A DNA stretch of 51,628 nucleotides from an uncultured Lachnospiraceae bacterium (lineage in GTDB: Bacteria; Bacillota; Clostridia; Lachnospirales; Lachnospiraceae), in NCBI GenBank assembly GCA_947623805.1, contig CANQHZ010000014.1:1-51628 (forward strand), given 5' to 3'. Shown here in pieces: positions 43,673 to 51,628 of this stretch (the stretch's first letter is position 1; the number at the start of each line of letters is the position of its first letter). The notes beneath the pieces are model-generated. The model did not search any database, was not told the DNA's origin, and saw nothing but the letters and a program-made list of their open reading frames with translations. A program made the translations under genes and the position numbers.

Positions 43673-44481
43673 GCCCGCTCCTCCTGTAGACTGTTTTTTC
43701 TAAATAAGCCTGCAAAGCGTGTCCAAATAGAAGTCGGCTTCCCAAGCTCCATAAAAGGAACTTCTTTACCCTCAATACGGCGGCATATATTGTAAAATGC
43801 CTGTCCCGCCATATTATCCTTACCAACCAGTGGTTCTCCCTGATTGGTGGCAATCACTACATTTTCATCATCGGGCACAATCCCAAGGAGCGGCAGTCCC
43901 AGTATATCAAGTACATCTTCGACTGTCATCATCTCTCCGCGCCGTACCAAATCCTGACGCAGCCTGTTGACAACCAAGTCAACTTTCTTTATCTCGTTTG
44001 CCTCCAAAAGCCCTATAATCCTGTCGGCATCACGTATCGCGGACACTTCGGGGGTCGTCACCACTATGGCATGGTCAGCGCCCGCTATCGCGTTTTGAAA
44101 ACCCTGTTCTATGCCTGCAGGACAGTCCAGTATTATGTAGTCAAACTGTGTCTTTAAGCTTTCTATAAGTTTCACCATCTGCTGCGGCGTAATGCAGTTT
44201 TTATCTCTTGTCTGAGCCGCGGGCATAAGATAGAGCCCCGAATGACGTTTATCCTTGATTAACGCTTGTTTCAGGCGGCAGTTCCCCTCGATTACATCTA
44301 CAAGGTTGTATACAATCCTGTTTTCAAGCCCCATAACCACATCAAGATTTCTAAGCCCTATGTCCGCATCAATCAAAACCACGCTTTTACCCATCTGTGC
44401 CAGACCTGTTCCTACGTTTGCGGATGTAGTGGTCTTGCCTACACCGCCTTTACCTGATGTAACAACAATTACTTCACTCAT
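43669..44481 (-). CDS. minD: septum site-determining ATPase MinD
   Basis: 270-residue ParA/MinD ATPase that binds membrane when ATP-loaded and recruits MinC. The deviant Walker A is GKGGVGKTTTSANVG; further motifs are DADIGLRNLDVVMGLE and DCPAGIEQGFQNA. The C-terminal amphipathic membrane-targeting helix is WTRFAGLFRKN. GGAGGG precedes the ATG. It sits between minC and minE. Confidence 0.98.
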   Translation of the reverse strand: MSEVIVVTSGKGGVGKTTTSANVGTGLAQMGKSVVLIDADIGLRNLDVVMGLENRIVYNLVDVIEGNCRLKQALIKDKRHSGLYLMPAAQTRDKNCITPQQMVKLIESLKTQFDYIILDCPAGIEQGFQNAIAGADHAIVVTTPEVSAIRDADRIIGLLEANEIKKVDLVVNRLRQDLVRRGEMMTVEDVLDILGLPLLGIVPDDENVVIATNQGEPLVGKDNMAGQAFYNICRRIEGKEVPFMELGKPTSIWTRFAGLFRKNSLQEERA

Positions 44482-44501
44482 AGGAACCCTCCATTACTTT
44501 A

Positions 44502-45176
44502 TTATAAGATGCTGTTAAGCAATTCTTTTGTAATGGGCTTTACCAGTATCCTCATGCTGTCTTCATACGCAAGCATGGGCACGGGTTTTGGCTTTGGTTT
44601 CCAAACTGATTGGCGCACGCGTTCGGGCTTATATGTACAATCACCTATGCGCAGCGAGCTTGGACACATTTCAAGCGCTGCTATAATGTGATTTCTGTCG
44701 CCTCCTACTCCGGCATAAGCCTCTCCCGCAAGAGTACCTAAAATGACTATGTCCTTTGTCGAGTAGACACCGCAGCCTTCGTATACATCTCCTATAATCG
44801 TGATGCTGCTGTCAACTTCGATGCTTTGACCGTTTTTTAAAGTGCCCTTATAAAATTGTCCACAGTTTTCATCCTTCTGAGTTGTCAGATTATTTTGTAT
44901 GCCAAGAAATTTGATGTTCCTTTCCTCATCTCTGCTCATAAGGCACAGTACATTCAAGTGTGAATTTTGCGTAATAACGTCCAGTATTTCTCGCTCCTGT
45001 TTTTCAGACAGATTGCGCCCCTCAAGTGAAATTGCCACAGACGCATTTTTAAAAAAGTCTGCCGACATCTTAAATTTGCCTGCAACAGCCGCAAGCAACT
45101 CCTCATATGGAATTGTGTCATCCATCACCACGGCTACGCCGCTTTCAAAACGCTTTAAAATAACCGGATTTTTCAC
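44502..45176 (-). CDS. minC: septum site-determining protein MinC
   Basis: Inhibitor of FtsZ assembly at the poles. 224 residues. An N-terminal MinC domain (about 1-95) and a C-terminal beta-helix domain (about 108-205: YKGTLKNGQSIEVDSSITIIGDVYEGC, DIVILGTLAGEAYAG) that binds MinD. It starts at a GTG (45176) with AAGGAG upstream and follows pbp2 by 23 nt. Confidence 0.94.
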   Translation of the reverse strand: MKNPVILKRFESGVAVVMDDTIPYEELLAAVAGKFKMSADFFKNASVAISLEGRNLSEKQEREILDVITQNSHLNVLCLMSRDEERNIKFLGIQNNLTTQKDENCGQFYKGTLKNGQSIEVDSSITIIGDVYEGCGVYSTKDIVILGTLAGEAYAGVGGDRNHIIAALEMCPSSLRIGDCTYKPERVRQSVWKPKPKPVPMLAYEDSMRILVKPITKELLNSIL

Positions 45177-45199
45177 ATTTGCTCCTTTTTTGTGCTGAT

Positions 45200-48085
45200 T
45201 TAATCTCCTGCCGCACTCACGGCTTCGGGCATCTCTGCTGTACCTGTGAGGAGGTCCTCCTCCGCTTCCAAATTGTAATAATATTTATATACATCCCTTG
45301 CAGTCTGTGCCGCATACTCCGAATTGTAACCGAACATGATGCGGACGGTCACTGATATATCCGGATTTTCATAGGGTGCATAGCTGATAAAAAGTGCGTG
45401 ATTAGGCCGCAGCTGGCTCTCCTGAGCCGTTCCAGTCTTGCCTGCGACGTTCACGCCAAGGTCATTGTACGAGGCCTTTGTCTCCACGACCTTGCGCATA
45501 CCCGTGTGTATGGCATTCCATAAGCTGTTGTCAAGCTGTATCTCATTTCTGATATCCGGTGTAAAATCCTTTATCACATTCCCCTGCGAATCAGTGAGCT
45601 TGTCCAAAATACTCAGCTCATATACTGTCCCGCTGTTTGCGACGGCTGTGACATATCTTGCAAGCGCCACAGTCGTGTACGAGTTTGTACCCTGACCGAT
45701 AGCCGATGAAACCGGCAACTCCGTAGAAAATTGTGAATCGGACTCTGTTATCTCTACCCCGGAATGCTCTGTCAAACCAAACATATCCGCATATTTTTCA
45801 AGCCTTGAAAGCCCATAACTGCTGTTATAACCTGTGCCGTCCTGGCTGAGCCTGTAGCCAACCTCGTAAAAATACATATTGCACGAATTTGCTATCGCGT
45901 TTGACAGGTTCATTCTGCCGTGGGCGCCCGGTGCTATCCAACACCTTTGTATTGTCGGCGCAAGTTTGTCAAATACGCCTGTACACATGATGGTCTCGCC
46001 CAGTGATGACACTACGCCTTCCTCTATCGCGGCTACAGCCGAAACAATCTTAAACGTAGAACCGGGAGCCGTCCTCTCCTGTGTGGCGGCGCACCATATC
46101 GGAGTAGACAAATCGCTGTAAACCCTTGAAAGATAATCGGAATCCGCTCCGTTTGCCATCTTATTTATGTCATAGCCCGGATATGACACAAGCGCAAGCA
46201 CCTCGCCCGTATTTACATCAGTGACGACACACGAACCGCGGCACGGGTCAAGCGCAAGCTGCGCCGGTGTTATCTGCAGATTTTTAATCATATCCAGCAT
46301 AAAGTTATATGCGTTTAAATTATTGCTGTTGTTTTTAAGTATATCAATCCTGCCCTCATCGACATTTACCAAGTCCTGCTCACAAAGTATAAGGCATACC
46401 TGTCTGCCCGTAACAGCCTGCGAGCTTATCATGTATTTGTAAAGGCGCTTTGTAAACTGCGTATTATCATACAGATTTTCTATTATGAAGTTTATTATGC
46501 TGTCCAAAACTTCCGCCGAATCAGAATACTGCGAATTGACTGTGAGCTTTGTAATGTCAATCCAGTTTTGCGAAATCGCATAAGTCAGATATTCATTGAG
46601 GCTTATGCTTTTTTCCTGCGTCCACGCTATATATTCCGCATCCTCCTGATTTATCTCCGAGCTTAGCAGCACACCTTTATCCGTAAGCATTGACACGACG
46701 TAGCTCTCGTAGTTCTGATATTCCTTAGTGAGCTGATTATACGGGGTCTTTTCTGTCGAGAGCTCGCTCCTCAGTCTTGCAAGCACCTCCTCACGCTTGG
46801 CAATGTATGTCAGGTACACTTCTTTTTCGGTATCGTATGCGTCCTCACTTGAAAAATGGTTGAAATCTATTATGTTATTATTGAACAATGCAAAATATAC
46901 GTCATCAATCGGTATGATGATATTGCTTCGCGATGATGCTGTCGCCGGGTCATAGTTGTATATATTTTGTATTTTGGAAACAACAATGCCCGCGATTTTC
47001 TGTTCAAGTATATTGTAAATCGCCACCTGCAGGTTTTTATCTATAGTAAGATAAAGGTCATCGCCTGCCTGCGGTTCGACATAATTGGTGGATTCTATAA
47101 CCTTTCCAAGGTTGTTTACATATATTGTCTCAGAGCCTTTTTTTCCTTGCAAATCAAGCTCCATTACCTGCTCTATGCCGCTTTTCCCCACTATATCGTT
47201 TGAGGTGTAGCTGTCGTTCTGCTCCGAAAGCGTGGCAAGCTCGTTCGTGTCTATCCTGCCTGTATAGCCAAGTATATGAGAGAAATAATACGGATAATTA
47301 TACCGCCTTATAGTGTCCTCTTTTATAGATATACCGGTAAGCTCACTGGCGTTTTCCATAATCACGGCTACTGTCTCAAGTGATACGTCGGTCGCTATCG
47401 TGGTAGGAATATATTTTTGATAACCGTTCAGGCTCATCTGATAACGTATAGACGCAATCTGCAGAGCCTCTTTTTTGGTATATCCCTTTGCCGGATAAAA
47501 TTCATCGCCCTTTTTACCGTTTGGAAGTGTCTCATATTCGCCTATCTCAAACCGCTTTGTGCCGCAAAGATAATCTATAATTTCCTGAGCCGACGCCATT
47601 TTTTCGGAAACAAGCAACTTGTCTACGGTAGTTCTGCCATAAATATCAGCCTTAAACCGCAAAAGCCTTGTCCCATCGACATTGAAAGCATAATCCCCAT
47701 CTTCGTTGATTATTATGTTGAAAGTGCTATCTATATTGTCGCCGCTGTCCTCTATAATCTTGATGACGCGTTTGAGCGTAGTGTTTATTTTTTCGTTTCT
47801 GCCTGATGTGGTTTCAAATACATCTTCTATAGTAACCGAATACGCAAGCTCATTGTAGGCGAGTAGATTGCCGTTGCGGTCAAAAATATTGCCCCTCGTG
47901 CCCGATATGACACGCTCTTTTTCTATCATCAGTTCAAAGTTGTCAAGATATTCCTGCCCGTGAACTATCTGCAAATCAAAAAGCCTGCAGACCAAAACCA
48001 CTGCCATAGTAATTGAGATGATAAACAGCAGCAAAAGCCTTGACGTGATGAGATTGAGCAAACCATCCCTAAATCTTTTTACCAA
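45200..48085 (-). CDS. mrdA: penicillin-binding protein 2-type transpeptidase with a large insertion
   Basis: Class B transpeptidase of the elongasome, cross-linking glycan made by RodA. 961 residues from the TTG at 48085, where GAGAGGTG lies 9 nt upstream; it overlaps mreD by 17 nt. One N-terminal membrane anchor (16-33), then a pedestal domain with RGNIFDRNGNLLAYN. LTIDKNLQ (346-353) normally leads directly to the transpeptidase domain, but here about 220 extra residues (roughly 375-600, acidic and helical) intervene. Catalytic motifs are STFK (Ser676, Lys679), SCN (734-736) and KTG (883-885). The typical length is 600-700. Confidence 0.94.
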   Translation of the reverse strand: MVKRFRDGLLNLITSRLLLLFIISITMAVVLVCRLFDLQIVHGQEYLDNFELMIEKERVISGTRGNIFDRNGNLLAYNELAYSVTIEDVFETTSGRNEKINTTLKRVIKIIEDSGDNIDSTFNIIINEDGDYAFNVDGTRLLRFKADIYGRTTVDKLLVSEKMASAQEIIDYLCGTKRFEIGEYETLPNGKKGDEFYPAKGYTKKEALQIASIRYQMSLNGYQKYIPTTIATDVSLETVAVIMENASELTGISIKEDTIRRYNYPYYFSHILGYTGRIDTNELATLSEQNDSYTSNDIVGKSGIEQVMELDLQGKKGSETIYVNNLGKVIESTNYVEPQAGDDLYLTIDKNLQVAIYNILEQKIAGIVVSKIQNIYNYDPATASSRSNIIIPIDDVYFALFNNNIIDFNHFSSEDAYDTEKEVYLTYIAKREEVLARLRSELSTEKTPYNQLTKEYQNYESYVVSMLTDKGVLLSSEINQEDAEYIAWTQEKSISLNEYLTYAISQNWIDITKLTVNSQYSDSAEVLDSIINFIIENLYDNTQFTKRLYKYMISSQAVTGRQVCLILCEQDLVNVDEGRIDILKNNSNNLNAYNFMLDMIKNLQITPAQLALDPCRGSCVVTDVNTGEVLALVSYPGYDINKMANGADSDYLSRVYSDLSTPIWCAATQERTAPGSTFKIVSAVAAIEEGVVSSLGETIMCTGVFDKLAPTIQRCWIAPGAHGRMNLSNAIANSCNMYFYEVGYRLSQDGTGYNSSYGLSRLEKYADMFGLTEHSGVEITESDSQFSTELPVSSAIGQGTNSYTTVALARYVTAVANSGTVYELSILDKLTDSQGNVIKDFTPDIRNEIQLDNSLWNAIHTGMRKVVETKASYNDLGVNVAGKTGTAQESQLRPNHALFISYAPYENPDISVTVRIMFGYNSEYAAQTARDVYKYYYNLEAEEDLLTGTAEMPEAVSAAGD

Positions 48086-48596
48086 TGCTATTGTCACCTC
48101 TCTCAATGTCCTCCACGTTTCTGTTGAGGAACAAAATGCATGGATATAAAAATACCGTAACCAAAATCGTGTATACAATCTCAGGCAATATGACACTCCT
48201 GAAATAATAGCCTATCGAAAACCTGCCTCTGAGCAGGAAAAGCAACACATAGCACACAAATGAATATACGAAATCACTCGCCGTAATAAGCGCAAGCGGA
48301 AGCTTGATATCGTCCTGATAAAATATCTGATGAAACGCGCCATTTGCCGCCCCTATGTACAGATATATAAGCGCATAAAAGCCAAGCACCCCGTTGCCGT
48401 AAAATATGTCCATCAGAAAGCCGCATATAAAACCTACCGCCATACCATATTTTTTGTCAAACATGAAACCGTATGACGCCGTGACTATTATCAGCAGATT
48501 TGGCGATATCCCTCCAAAGCTAAGTGTCTGAAATACGGTAGTCTGCAGGATAAAGCTTACAAATATAACAAAAAAAAGTATAATATTCCTTTTCAT
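48069..48596 (-). CDS. mreD: rod shape-determining membrane protein MreD
   Basis: 175 residues with five or six hydrophobic segments and few charges. The MreD-like pattern includes FGGISPNLLIIVTASYGFMFDKKYGMAVGFICGFLMDIFYG. It is the membrane component of the elongasome, linking MreC and PBP2. AAGGAA lies 9 nt before the ATG. It is 6 nt after mreC and overlaps pbp2. Confidence 0.92.
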   Translation of the reverse strand: MKRNIILFFVIFVSFILQTTVFQTLSFGGISPNLLIIVTASYGFMFDKKYGMAVGFICGFLMDIFYGNGVLGFYALIYLYIGAANGAFHQIFYQDDIKLPLALITASDFVYSFVCYVLLFLLRGRFSIGYYFRSVILPEIVYTILVTVFLYPCILFLNRNVEDIERGDNSIGKKI

Positions 48597-48602
48597 TGAC
48601 TA

Positions 48603-49475
48603 TTATTCCTTACCAACCTGTTGCTTGGTTTTGAGGATAACCAAAACCTCCTCTATATGTTCAAAGTCAACCGCAGGGGTGATTGTACCCGATTTGGTGA
48701 TGTTGTTTGCGTCTTGATTTATCTCGCTGATATATCCTATCAAAATGCTTGGAAGATATTTGTCGCTGATGTTTGAAGTCACTACCTTGTCGCCAAGCTC
48801 TACCTGTTCTTTTGAATCTATAAGCTGCTCAAAGCCTATGACACCGTCCTGCATAAGCTCCAACGAACCTGTAACCATAAGTATATCCGAACTTGCAAGC
48901 ACCATGCCGCTGACATTTGAGTCGTCGTTTATCACGGCGTTTACCTTTGCCCAATTTGGTCCTATATCAACAATCCTGCCTACAAGCCCGCCGCCCGCGA
49001 TGACATTCATATCAAGCGTCAACCCGTCGTCAGTACCCTTGTCAATCGTAAACGCATGGAACCAGTTGCCGCTGTCACGGGCTATGACACGGGCTCCAAC
49101 CTTGTCATAACCGCTGTATTGTGTGTCAAGCTGATATAGTTCACGAAGATTGTTAAGCTCATATTTGTCCTGCTGAAGCTGAGTATTTTCGACAGTGAGG
49201 TCAGCTATCTGCTGCTTTAACTCCTGATTTTCCTGAAGCACTATCCTCAGTTCTCCAAGCTCATCAACTCTGATTGAAATCCAAGTGCCTACACGGCTTA
49301 CACCCTCCTGAAACGGTACGATGATATAGCCTGCCAATCTGTTTATAGTAGCCGGTGAATATTCGGTAAAAAAAGTTATCGCCATAAGTGAAACGCACAC
49401 GCCCGTCAAAATCAAAAGCAGATATTTACTTGGGATAGAGAATTTCTTTCTCTTTCTTTTTACTACCGGACTCAT
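48603..49475 (-). CDS. mreC: rod shape-determining protein MreC
   Basis: 290 residues. Basic cytoplasmic start (KRKRKKF), membrane anchor (about 17-35), a coiled coil (about 78-112, LRIVLQENQELKQQIADL) and a beta-rich extracytoplasmic domain (GARVIARDSGNWFHAFTIDKGT, VIAGGGLVGRIVDIG, VVTSNISDKYLPSILIGYI). It is the outer scaffold of the elongasome and binds PBP2. It lies between mreB and mreD with gaps of about 5 nt. Confidence 0.96.
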   Translation of the reverse strand: MSPVVKRKRKKFSIPSKYLLLILTGVCVSLMAITFFTEYSPATINRLAGYIIVPFQEGVSRVGTWISIRVDELGELRIVLQENQELKQQIADLTVENTQLQQDKYELNNLRELYQLDTQYSGYDKVGARVIARDSGNWFHAFTIDKGTDDGLTLDMNVIAGGGLVGRIVDIGPNWAKVNAVINDDSNVSGMVLASSDILMVTGSLELMQDGVIGFEQLIDSKEQVELGDKVVTSNISDKYLPSILIGYISEINQDANNITKSGTITPAVDFEHIEEVLVILKTKQQVGKE

Positions 49476-49480
49476 CTGTA

Positions 49481-50491
49481 TTAGCGCCCCATTCCTTCTA
49501 AGTAAGCGACTGATTTATAGTTGTCGTCCTTGATTATCTTGGCAAGTCCGAGAGCTACGCCCGTTACAGGATTTTCGCTGACATTTACCCGCAAGCCTGT
49601 CCCCTTGGCAATGAGCTCCGCAAGATGCGCTACCTGTGACGCGCCTCCCGTAAGATATACTCCGCGCCTGAAAATATCGGCTGAAAGCTCAGGTGGAGTC
49701 CTCTCAAGAATAACGCGGATATTGTCTATGATTACGTTAAAGTTTTCAAGCATACATTCGCTTACCAAATCCGTAGGGATTTCCTTTTCCATTGGAAGCC
49801 CTGTCACAATGTCGCGCCCATATACAATGGCGCCTTTCTGTTCCTCCTCAAGCTCGCGAAGTGATATTTTTACCGCCTCCGCCGTTTTGCTGCCCACTAT
49901 GAGGCTAAACTCCTTGCGAATGGCATTTTTGATTGATTCATCAAACTTTTGACCGCCTACTTTTATAAGTCTGCTAAGCACTATGCCGCCAAGCGACAGT
50001 ATTGATATTTCCGTGGTATGAAAGCCTACATTTACCACAAGAATACCCTGAGCATTTTTGACATCTATGTCAAGTCCCAGACCGTCAGCTACCGCTTTTT
50101 CGACGCGCATTATCTTTTTCGCCTTTATATTGGCGTCCTTTACCAAATCCGAGAACGCCCTCTTTTCAACGGCTGTGACATCAGAAGGCACTGCGATATA
50201 AAACTCTGCCGGCTTGACCACGCCCTTGTTGCAGTCAAGAATAAAGTTTCTCAAAAGCATCTGCATATTTTTTATATCCGCTATTACTCCGTTGCAGAGC
50301 GGATAGGAAATTTCAATATTGGACGGCGCTTTTTCAAACATATCAAATGCCGAATCACCGTATGCAAAAAGATTTTTCTTGTCCTCAATAGCTATCATGT
50401 TTTTTTCTACCGTGACGTTATCGCTGTGCGAATTGTAAATTTTGATTGTCCTGGTACCTAAATCAATACCGTATGCGTTGTTAGCCAACAT
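49481..50491 (-). CDS. mreB: actin-like rod shape-determining protein MreB
   Basis: 336 residues. Actin-fold ATP-binding motifs are YGIDLGTRTIKIY (phosphate 1), VVNVGFHTTEISILSLGG (phosphate 2) and VYLTGGASQVAHLAE (adenosine). MreB filaments position the RodA/PBP2 machinery along the side wall. AGAAAGGAG lies 5 nt before the ATG. It lies 19 nt after radC and is the first mre gene. The second phosphate loop has VGFHTTE where many MreBs have IGGGTTD/E. Confidence 0.95.
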   Translation of the reverse strand: MLANNAYGIDLGTRTIKIYNSHSDNVTVEKNMIAIEDKKNLFAYGDSAFDMFEKAPSNIEISYPLCNGVIADIKNMQMLLRNFILDCNKGVVKPAEFYIAVPSDVTAVEKRAFSDLVKDANIKAKKIMRVEKAVADGLGLDIDVKNAQGILVVNVGFHTTEISILSLGGIVLSRLIKVGGQKFDESIKNAIRKEFSLIVGSKTAEAVKISLRELEEEQKGAIVYGRDIVTGLPMEKEIPTDLVSECMLENFNVIIDNIRVILERTPPELSADIFRRGVYLTGGASQVAHLAELIAKGTGLRVNVSENPVTGVALGLAKIIKDDNYKSVAYLEGMGR

Positions 50492-50510
50492 AACAACTCC
50501 TTTCTGTTTC

Positions 50511-51200
50511 TCATAAAAGTCCTTTTTGATTAAAGCTTGTATATTTGTTGTCCCCTATGATGATATGGTCAATCAAGGGAATTTCAACTAAATCGGATAC
50601 TTCCTTTATCTTGCGTGTGACAAGCATGTCCTGTCTGCTGGGCGTGGGGTCTCCGCTCGGGTGGTTGTGCAGCACGACGATATAAGCCGCCTCCTCGCGC
50701 ACGGCGCGTATCAGTATCTCGCGCGGCGATATAAGCGTGGCGTTTGAAGTGCCTGTTGAGATTACATTTTCACTTATGCGGCGTTTTTTGGTATCAAGCA
50801 GCACCAAGAGAAGATTTTCCGTGGAAAGATGGCGCATATTTTCCATATAGTATGCCGCCACTGTCTCAGGCTGGTCAAAGGTCAGGTCTGTTTTTGCCTT
50901 CATAGCGGAAATTCGCCTTGCTATCTCCGCTATGCACAATAACTGTACCGCCTTTACCTCCCCGATGCCCGGTATCTGCGTCAAATCCTTTACTGAAAAA
51001 TGGTGGAGCCCCAGTAATCCCCATTTTTCCCCCGCAAGCCTTAAAATATCCCTGCCAAGCTCAATCGGCGTCTTGTCGCGAGTGCCTGTCCGCAGCATGA
51101 TGGCAAGCAGCTCCGCGTCTGAGAGGCTCTGCGCCCCCATACGTATGAACTTGTCATATGGCAGCTCGTCACTTGGATACATCTCCTTTAAAAGACTCAT
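50511..51200 (-). CDS. radC: RadC (JAMM/MPN-domain) protein
   Basis: 229 residues. An N-terminal helix-hairpin-helix region (ELLAIMLRTGTRDKTPIELGRDIL, LTQIPGIGEVKAVQLLCI) precedes a JAMM metal motif HNHPSGDPTPSRQD. RadC was once thought a DNA-repair factor but its true activity is not established. In Firmicutes it commonly precedes mreB, as here. No clear ribosome binding site lies before the ATG. The 105-nt upstream gap is AT-rich with T-runs. Confidence 0.94.
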   Translation of the reverse strand: MSLLKEMYPSDELPYDKFIRMGAQSLSDAELLAIMLRTGTRDKTPIELGRDILRLAGEKWGLLGLHHFSVKDLTQIPGIGEVKAVQLLCIAEIARRISAMKAKTDLTFDQPETVAAYYMENMRHLSTENLLLVLLDTKKRRISENVISTGTSNATLISPREILIRAVREEAAYIVVLHNHPSGDPTPSRQDMLVTRKIKEVSDLVEIPLIDHIIIGDNKYTSFNQKGLL

Positions 51201-51305
51201 ATTTAATTGTCTTGTATATTCATAGCATAGTCCAATAGTAATATTACCACACGAAAAGAAGTTTGTATATTAAAAAGATTAGTTTTTTTTCGACAGTTTT
51301 TTTGT

Positions 51306-51628
51306 CTATATTTTTACAAGCCCGGTGTCCGATACGCTCTGCAGCGTTTTCATAATGCCAAATATTGCATGCTCGCAGGTAAGACCGCCCTGAAAATATA
51401 CGGCGTACGGCGGTTTTATCGGTCCGTCGGCGCTAAGCTCTATTGACGAGCCTGACACAAAAGCGCCTGCCGCCATTATTACTTTGCTGTCGTAACCCGG
51501 CATATCCCAAGGCTCGGGGGTAACAAAGCTGTCTACGGGCGCCGCCGCCTGTATGCCCCTGCAAAAAGCTATCACGCCCTCGGGAGAGCCAAACTCGACT
51601 GCCTGTATGATGTCGTGGCGGCTTTCCG
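51306..51628 (-). CDS. methionine gamma-lyase / 'aluminium resistance' family protein, 5' end cut by window edge
   Basis: Only the last ~107 residues are visible; the frame is open to the window edge and reads ESRHDIIQAVEFGS, FCRGIQAAAPVDSFVTPEPWDMPGY, VIMAAGAFVSGSSIELSADGPIKPPY and YFQGGLTCEHA. These match the C-terminal part of YnbB-type PLP-dependent proteins, annotated as methionine gamma-lyase or aluminium resistance family. The PLP lysine lies in the missing part. The true substrate is not established. The gap to radC holds no hairpin I would call a terminator. Confidence 0.9.
   Translation of the reverse strand, partial: ESRHDIIQAVEFGSPEGVIAFCRGIQAAAPVDSFVTPEPWDMPGYDSKVIMAAGAFVSGSSIELSADGPIKPPYAVYFQGGLTCEHAIFGIMKTLQSVSDTGLVKI

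Noticed and set aside
51231-51305. T-rich stretch with a GACAG..TGTC-like pairing as a terminator between the lyase-family gene and radC
   Set aside because: Only about a 4-bp stem, and on the minus strand it is followed by A-runs rather than U-runs.

Overview
This 51.6 kb window looks like chromosomal core DNA of a Gram-positive, low-to-mid GC anaerobic Firmicute of the class Clostridia, most likely Lachnospiraceae-like. The evidence is the gene content: short-form HisG with HisZ, RecU, SepF, a cytidylate-kinase-like protein, a YlbJ-like protein beside coaD/rsmD, an mre-pbp2-min-rodA-mgsA cluster, a CcpA-type cre site, and strong AGGAGG ribosome binding sites. Almost all genes are on the minus strand; aroC, the ylbJ-like gene and pta are the exceptions. 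Both edges cut genes: tgt at the left and a methionine gamma-lyase/'aluminium resistance' family gene at the right. No rRNA, tRNA, CRISPR array, prophage or intact transposase was found.

Layout. 1-4342: tgt and a VanY-type carboxypeptidase, divergent from aroC, then a beta-propeller lactonase. 4435-8289: a YtrA-type GntR regulator, ABC ATPase and large permease, preceded by a 405-nt leader holding an operator-like palindrome and a repeat copy. 8290-10497: a small AT-rich MNT/HEPN toxin-antitoxin pair and an MFS exporter. 10701-16255: RNase G, a DUF2344 protein, a B12-binding radical SAM protein and a secreted GH25 lysozyme with 14 wall-binding repeats. 16267-20355: hisB, hisD, hisG and hisZ, transcribed as hisZGDB from a near-consensus promoter. 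20352-25414: recU, two-TM protein, RluA-type pseudouridine synthase, SDR and a YgiQ radical SAM protein. 25540-28344: YlbJ-like (+), facing a coiled-coil gene, coaD and rsmD. 28365-33929: parE and parC, divergent from pta. 34013-40737: cytidylate-kinase-like, rluD, lspA, aroB, sepF, yggS, a HlyD-like protein and a small P-loop protein. 40746-51200: radC-mreB-mreC-mreD-pbp2-minC-minD-minE-rodA, then mgsA and a lipoprotein D,D-carboxypeptidase.

How the genes work together. The right half is a cell-shape and division block: the MreBCD-RodA-PBP2 elongasome, the MinCDE septum-placement system, SepF, and peptidoglycan trimming enzymes (DacA, and VanY at the other end of the window). The middle is information processing (topoisomerase IV, RecU, RsmD, pseudouridine synthases, RNase G, Tgt), histidine and shikimate biosynthesis, coenzyme A synthesis and acetate fermentation (Pta).

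The least explained items are: (1) an approximately 135-bp palindromic intergenic element present twice with a conserved apical core and compensated stem changes, plus a third copy that has lost the hairpin; (2) the conserved but functionally unassigned radical SAM/DUF2344/RNase G trio; (3) a PBP2 with a roughly 220-residue insertion; (4) a methylglyoxal synthase with Glu at the usual catalytic Asp; and (5) an orphan 140-residue P-loop protein with its own promoter and terminator.
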